From Mangifera indica (taxonomy: Eukaryota > Streptophyta > Magnoliopsida > Sapindales > Anacardiaceae): a DNA stretch of 64,000 nt. Positions 57,960 through 64,000 of this stretch are shown here, piece by piece. Position 1 is the first letter of the stretch, and every line of letters begins with the position of its first letter. The notes under the pieces were generated by a model, which saw only the letters and a list, made by a program, of their open reading frames with translations, did no database searches and was not told where the DNA came from. The stretch covers positions 14,121,463 to 14,185,462 of the forward strand of contig NC_058137.1 of assembly GCF_011075055.1 (NCBI RefSeq), given 5' to 3'. Made by a program: the position numbers and the translations under genes.

Positions 57960-60043
57960 AATACAACTTTATTCTAAACAAAAGCTTTCTCTCATAACAA
58001 ACCAAAAACATTTGAGAGTTATAGTGGAAAACCTTCAAGGATGTCTAGTAGACTAACACTATAACATGGGCTAGTTTTAGAGAAACCTTTAAAAGGGAGT
58101 TTCTTAGAGTTGATGTGTAATATGTCAAGGCACAAGAGTATCTCTAATTGAGACAAGAGGATATGATAGTTAAGGAGTTCTCTACCAAGTTGAACTCTTT
58201 AGCCTGATACACCCTAGGTCTGGTAAATACTGATAAGGGGAAAACAAAGAACTTCATCAACAAGCTTAAAACTAACGTCACCAAGAATGTGGTGACAAGA
58301 GATAACCCTTCTAGATCCTATACTGAGGCAATAGGCAAAGCTCAATGAGGCTATGAGATTGAGAATGGCGAGAGAGAGAGAGGAAAAAGATACAAATTTG
58401 TCCGACCAACTCAAAGCCATGACCTATACAACCTTAAGGGTAGCCATGTAAGAAACAGTGGTGTTAGTCATGACATTAGAGGCAACAAAGACAACTAAGG
58501 TAAAAAGAGCTTCTAGTCTTAAGGTTCCAAAAGAGGTTGGAAAAGTAAGAAGTTAAGGCATAAGGAGTAACCTAGACGAGAAGAGCCACTGAGACATGAG
58601 AGATCCCTATATGCTAAAGATATAATTGTAAATACATCAATAAGTGTGTAGTTGCTTAGAGGATTTGTTTCAGATATAGACAACCAAGACATTTTGCTTG
58701 AGAGTGTAATGCAGTAGCACCAGTCCCGATAAAGTAGACAGTTGAGGGAGGAGGTAGGTTAAAGTCTATGTAGTGACCTAGACTCATGTTAAAGCCAACC
58801 CGTCTATTGTGACTAGTCATTTAATTTTTCATTCTTGTCCTTTATATACATTGATAGATTATAGTGCTACCCACAAATTTATTGCTCGAGGGATTATGGA
58901 AATGTAGGGGCTAGAGCCTATCATAGTGTCTAACATTAGTATAGAAATGTTAGATGGAGGTAAAATTCAAAATAACTAGATATTGTTATATGAGACAATG
59001 TTCTTGACAGGTCGAGAAATAGTGGTAGACTTGATGGTGTTTGACATGTCAGACTTCGATATAATATTAAGCATAGACTTCTTGAGTTACTATAGAGTTA
59101 ATATAGACTACAAGAAAAAGAAAGTATGATTTTAGTTGGAAAAAAAAGTTATTATAAATGTTTTATAAAGAGCTTTGCCAAATTAGCCTGACCATTGACT
59201 GAGTTAATAAGGAACAATGCCCTTTTTATGTTGTCTAATGCTTATAAAAAGAGTTTTCAAGGAATGAAGAATAAATTGACCTCAATTCTTGTTTTAGCCC
59301 TACTCTTAGAAAGAAAGGAGTATGATTTATGCATAGATGCCTCCCATTAGGGTTTGGGAGTGGTACTAATGTAAAAAGGAAAAGTGATAGCTTATGCCTA
59401 AGAATTATGAGGGTTGATATTTTACTCATGATTTGGAGCTAGCCACGGTGGTTTTTGCTTTGAAAATTTGGCGGTATTATTTGTATAGAGTCTGGTGTAA
59501 AATTTACACAGATCATAAAAGTTTCAAGTACTTTTTCACCTAGAGACAGAGCTAAACATAAGATAAAGGAGATAGCTAGAACTAGTTAAAGATTATGATT
59601 ATGACATTCGGAACCACCCCGAAAAAACTAATGTGGTACCATATGAGTTGAGTAGAAAAGTGATGTTATCATAAATTGCAGGCTATCGAGGTTACAAAGG
59701 AAGATAGAGAAGGACCAAATTAAGTTAGTTTCAGGAATATTGGCTAATTTGAGGATTCGATCAATGTTTTTAGACAAGTTATCAAATGAGTGGTGTATCC
59801 AATTGAGAAAGAGGATTGCCAAGAGCATTGTCTCTGATTTTAATATCTTTAGAGAGGTTTTAAGATTTATAGATCGTGTCTATATTTCTAAGGTATAGGA
59901 CTTGAGGCAAAAGATTCCATCTTAGGCTCATAATTCCTTTTACTCCACTTACCATGAGGGTGTGAAAATGTATTAGGACCTAAAGAAGACATTTTTGATG
60001 GATCGACATGAAAAAAGATATGATAGACTTTATGGCTAGATGT
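57960..60043 (+). pseudogene. Element G: decayed gypsy gag-pol lacking RT
   Basis: Followed on the plus strand through many stops. Gag (ITWASFRETFKREFL, EFSTKLNSLA) is at about 58055-58350. A knuckle with its second Cys changed (CFRYRQPRHFA-EC) is at 58666-58707. The protease site LIDYSATHKFIARG is near 58850-58890, and the post-protease motif VDLMVFDMSDFDIIL is near 59025-59070. RNase H ([20 protein letters not shown]) lies at about 59255-59545, and the integrase finger start (YHEGVKMY...KKDMIDFMARC) at about 59945-60043. The 1.3 kb or so that should encode RT between 59110 and 59160 is missing. The sequence is cut at 60044 by element F. Confidence 0.8.
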
Positions 60044-60939
60044 TGTAACATCTCTCTCCAAAAGTACTTCCTACTGATAGAGAAATTTTACAAATTAATA
60101 TCTGAAACATCTATTTTTTTTAAAAAGTACTTTAAAATGAACGCATCACTAAAAGTGTTTAGAAATTACTCTAAGAAAATTGAAAATCTGAAAACGAACA
60201 AAAGATGTATATATCCCATACGAAAACTCATCTGAAACATCTAAGATCATGGAGTAATCATATACATGCCCCTAGATACAACTATACAACTATCTAAATA
60301 TGACCAAAAATCAATAGTATCATATGTATGTAACAAAAACCATAGGTAACCAGGCCCAGCTTGGGTTTATCTTCACTGACCTAACCCTGCCTTGCAGTTA
60401 TCTCGATCACCCGTACCTACAATCATGAAAGAAAATGAAGTGAGAGATAAGAACACTTAGTAAAGGGAAAGAATTAAGTAAACTATCTCCTTTTCTGTTC
60501 TAACTCACTCTCGGGACTCAACCTCACATCATAACCTCCATAAGAAATCGAGAGGATAATCTAGTTCATTCTTTACTATTTGGGTCATACTTTGTCCCAT
60601 CTGGTATCTATTTGATACTTTCTGGAAGTGACTCCAGGGATTTGACACTTTTCTAAGCTTGAGCTCTCTTCTCTTACTACACCATTTTTGAATCTGATTT
60701 GTACTCTACTACAACTATGCTCTACTGTGAGCGGACCCTACTGTGGGTCTATATCCTATTATAAACGTGTCCTACTATGGATGTGCCTTACTGCGGGCAG
60801 TGTAATGTAAAGTGCCCCCTTATAGTTCATAGCATGCATGCGTGTATTATATCTTACTAATCTGGCTTCCATCTAAAACTATCTATAACTCACCAGACCA
60901 TACTTTTGGGATAACCCCTAAATCTTGAGCCCCAAATTC

Positions 60940-61058
60940 TTTTTCTTGATTTTCTTTCCTTTCTTTTTCTTCTTTTCTTTTTTCTCTCCTTTCTTTACTT
61001 TCCTTTCTTTCTTCCTTCCTTTCCTTTTTCTCCTTTATTTCTTTATTTTTTTCTTTTC
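60940..61058. repeat. Polypyrimidine tract (about 120 bp)
   Basis: Almost pure C/T on the plus strand (TTTCTTTCC-type repeats) with only isolated A and G residues, within the F LTR. Confidence 0.9.
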
Positions 61059-61067
61059 AAAAACTGT

Positions 61068-61645
61068 GAAATACTGTTCATGGAACTGTTTATTTGATAG
61101 GGCAGTCTTTTTGTTCATACAATTTAATAATCTAAAGGGTCTCTAATTCATTTAAGCTATATATAGTTGAAAAGAGAATTCATAGAGCTTTCCAAAAAGC
61201 TATAATAGCACTCATGATTCATTAGATAAGACAGTCAAAACGTGGGATGAAGTCAATGACAAAAACTTGTATTTCCTGTTTATTTGGGTAAAGTAGTCTT
61301 TTTGGTTTATACAATATTTAATAGTCCAAAGGTCTCTAATTAATACAAACTATATATCATTAAAAAGAGGATTCAAGGAGCTTTCCAACAAGCTATAATA
61401 GTACTCATAATTCTTTAGATAAGACAGTCAAAACATGGGACGAAATCAATAGCAAAAATTGCATTTACTATTTATTTGGTAAGACAGTCTTTTTGTTTAT
61501 ACAATTTAAAAATCCAAATGGTCTTTAATTCATATAAGCTATATATCATTGAAAGGAGGATTCAAAGAGTTTTCCAATAAGCTATAATAGAACTCATGAT
61601 TCATCAGATAAAGTAGTCAAAATATGGGACGAATTCAATGGCAAA
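61068..61645. repeat. Tandem repeat, three units of about 190 bp, in the F LTR
   Basis: Units begin near 61068, 61269 and 61461. Each has TTTATTTG...GTCTTTTTG, then AAGCTATATAT-like, GCTTTCCAA, GCTATAATAG and GTCAAAA...GGGA blocks in the same order. Confidence 0.85.
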
Positions 61646-62313
61646 ACTATAAATATTATCTAATTCTCTTCCATGAAAAAAATCACACACATAGATACCC
61701 TAAATGGTAAAACAACATTTCTTAACTTCAAAATCATCCTTTATAACATCGAGCCAAGGAACCAAAAACATGAAACATATCAAGGATAATATCCCTTACC
61801 TTGTTTCAAGCCAAATCTTTGCAAGTTGGCTCCCTCCTCTTAGTTTTGCTTCCTTTATCACCAAAACTACCTTAAATCAACACCAAAACACACTAACATA
61901 TTCATATAACATGCATCCAATATATATAAACATAGGTAAAGGGAAAAGAAAGAGATCTTTTGGTTACCAAGGATTTCAAAGTGGTTCCCCTTTTTTTCCT
62001 TCTTTAATTATCTTCTAAAACCCTTTCAAATCACCTACTTTTTCTTCACAAACACAGCAAAAACATGAAGAAAGCTGTTGGCTTCTGGAAGAGATAGGAG
62101 AAGATGGAAAAAAGGCATAAAGTGTTCCTTTGTTTTTGTATTTTCTCTCTTTATATATATATATATATATACATATACACACCTTTATCTTTTTGTAATT
62201 GTTGTATATAACACACACACATACATTTCAACATATATTTTTGAAACTGGAAATGTCTCAAAGTAGGATCAAAAGACAAAAAATACTCTTGAAACATACC
62301 TAAAGGTATTACA

Positions 62314-62326
62314 ACTCTTCCGTCCT
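62314..62326 (-). other. Polypurine tract-like segment of element F
   Basis: Minus-strand GAGGACGGAAGAGT lies directly before the LTR. It is weaker than in the Tekay-like copies. Confidence 0.5.
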
Positions 62327-62349
62327 CACAAGAATTTAATCCTTAGAAT

Positions 62350-64000
62350 TCATAGAAACAGTTCTGGATACTTCTCCTTCATGATCTGCTCCATTTCCAA
62401 GTAGTCTTCTCTATCTTTTGGTTTCTCCATTAGACTTTTACTAAAAGAATCTATCGATTCTTTGTTGTTTAATTCTCCTGTCAAGTATCTGAATCGGTCT
62501 TTCTTCATAAATAAGGTCTTTTGATAATTGAATATCATTTATATTCGTGACCTGGGAATGATCACCAAGGCACTTTCTTAAAGATGAGACATGAAATACA
62601 TCATGAATTCGGTCCATACTGGCTTATAAGGCCAATCTGTATGCTACTTTATCAACTCTCTCAATTATCTCATTTGGACTAATAAATATGGGAGCTAGCT
62701 TTCCTTTCTTTCCGAATCTCATCAAATGCTTGAATAGAGCAACCTTTACAAAAACAAACTCACCCACATTAAATTCCAAGTCTCAACATTGATAGTCTGC
62801 ATAACTTTTCTGTCAATCCTGGGCCAATTTCATTCTCTGCCTGATCAACTAGACATCATCGATCATTTTCTAGGCCAACTCAGGCCCAAAGGATCGGGAT
62901 AACATATATCTTTCTCTTATCTCATCCTAATGGAGAGGAGAATGACACCTTCTACCATATAATGTCTCATAAAGTGCCATCTGAATAGTCGCCTAGTAGC
63001 TATTATTGTAAGCAAACTCCACCAAGGGTAACATTTTTATCCACATAACTTTATGATGCAAACAACAAGCTCTCAACATATCCTCTAAAATCTGATTAAC
63101 CCTCTCTGTCTAACCATCTGTTTGAGGATGTAGGCTATATTAAATGTCAAATTAGTACCCAAGGATCTTGGAAACTCTTCCAAAAAGTTGATACAAATCT
63201 AGTATCACGATCGGAAACTATGGGCCTGGGTACCCTATGTAATCTAATAATCTCTTTAACATATAATCTCCCTAGCTAATCTGTGATAGTAGTATCTTTG
63301 ATGGGCAAGAAATAAGCTGATTTGGTTAATCTATCCACAATCACCCAGATAACATTACATTTATTCTGAACTATAGGGAGTCTGCTAATGAAGTCCATGG
63401 AGATATACTCCTATTTCCATTCTGGAATAGGCAGAGGCTGAAGCAACCTTAAAGGTCTCTAGTGTTTGGCTTTAATTTGCTAATAGGTGAGACATCTAGT
63501 AACAAACTCACCTATATCCCTTTTTATGCCCGACCACCAAAAATGTTTTTTTAAATCTTGATACATCTTTACACCCTCAAGGTGGGCCGTGTAAAGAGAA
63601 CTATGAGCCTCTACAAGAATCCTCTGTTTTAGTTTGGCTATCTGGGGAACACATACTCGATCACTGAATCTAAGAACTCCATTTGATACTTGGAAATCTG
63701 TCTCAAGACCCTTTTGGACCTTTTGAATTTTCTATCGACACCACTCATTTTGTGTCTGAGCCTTTCGAATCTCATCTATAAGAGTGGGTTGAATCTTTAA
63801 TCTAGTGAGAGATCCAATCATAAGCTCAATCTGCTCTCATCTATATCTCTCTAAATTTCTCTCTCGACTGTCAGTTGTAATATCATAACATTTCTACTGA
63901 GGATGTCTACAACCATGCCTTGCCTGGATGGTACTTAATATTATAGTCATAGTCTTTTACTAACTCGAGCTATCGTCTCTGTCTCATATTTAACTCTTTT
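62350..64000 (-). pseudogene. Element F pol (integrase and chromodomain), runs off the window
   Basis: The C terminus ends MEQIMKEKYPELFL (62350-62538), a chromodomain end. Going up in coordinates follow a GPY/F-type region (about 62,580-62,780), the integrase core (about 62,850-63,400), the finger with [16 protein letters not shown] sequence (about 63,480-63,600) and the RNase H end (about 63,850-64,000, LNMRQR-like at the edge). Stops and shifts occur throughout, so this copy is decayed at least in pol. The rest, with RT, protease, gag and the other LTR, lies beyond 64000. It is closer to the fragment at 15180-15805 than to element B by eye. Confidence 0.78.

Larger units (their letters stand above)
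60044..62313 (-). repeat. 3' LTR of element F (about 2,270 bp)
   Basis: On the plus strand it starts TGTAACATCTCTCTCC, directly after the ATGGCTAGATGT of element G, and ends CTAAAGGTATTACA. The minus-strand terminus TGTAATACCTTTAGGTATG resembles the family-2 terminus TGTAATACCTATAGG. It contains a long pyrimidine tract (60940-61058) and a three-unit 190-bp tandem repeat (61068-61645). The left boundary is set by where coding similarity of G stops. Confidence 0.75.

Noticed and set aside
60008..60235. 75-codon plus-strand frame
   Set aside because: It starts in G integrase and reads across the insertion into the F LTR, so it is a chimera, not a gene.
61704..62266. Frames of 62-104 codons in the F LTR
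   Set aside because: No domain, located inside an LTR next to a TA microsatellite, with no supporting context.
1..64000. Search for rRNA, tRNA genes, Helitron ends or an unknown multi-gene system
   Set aside because: Nothing convincing was seen. tRNA-like matches are only retrotransposon primer-binding sites, and all long frames are explained by LTR elements.

Overview
The window is plant nuclear DNA, most likely from a eudicot. It is clearly AT-rich by eye, has no bacterial-style operons, contains introns and a spliced small-secreted-protein gene, and is packed with Ty3/gypsy chromoviruses, Ty1/copia remnants and a Mutator-like element. It reads as a repeat-rich, heterochromatin-like block. 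I could support only one host gene, a LysM-type small secreted protein, and it is broken.

One Ty3/gypsy family dominates. It is Tekay/Del-like: about 2.2-2.4 kb LTRs, an initiator-Met tRNA primer site, a single gag-pol frame of about 1,550 codons, and a C-terminal chromodomain. It occurs five times. Element A (plus strand, 2219-11501, TSD ATGAT) is complete in structure but has many nonsense codons. Element C (minus, 15979-22199, TSD AAAAT/AAAAC) is rearranged. Element D (minus, 24040-36199, TSD ACCAA) carries a nested solo LTR of its own family, E (30374-32677). Element B (minus, 41003-50438, TSD AAATT) is the youngest: its LTRs are almost identical and its long reading frame has only one nonsense codon and one 1-bp deletion.

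Layout. 1-1483: a different gypsy-type element whose single LTR has a polyprotein tail and PPT on one side and a PBS and leader on the other. 2219-11501: element A. About 12,130-14,065: decayed Ty1/copia gag-pol. 14,590-15,805: LTR and pol remnant of a second gypsy family, followed by an inverted LTR copy (15,812-15,978 plus 22,205-22,288) into which element C inserted. 22,608-36,305: LysM gene with a 933-bp Mutator-like element in its intron and element D in its second exon. 36,874-37,313: partial relative of that Mutator-like element. 38,006-53,818: a stack in which gypsy element H borders copia element J, whose 5' LTR holds element B. 53,819-57,960: copia gag remnant and unassigned DNA. 57,960-60,043: decayed gypsy element G without an RT region. 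60,044-64,000: minus-strand gypsy element F, inserted into G and running off the window.

I found no rRNA, tRNA or CRISPR array and no convincing new coding system. The points most worth following are the gene disruption with the Mutator-like element and its compound palindrome, an LTR-versus-leader inverted repeat in the Tekay-like family, an LTR minisatellite that changed copy number within one insertion, evidence for tandem-element recombination at two places, and the near-intact element B. All coordinates and counts were read by eye, with no alignment software or database search.
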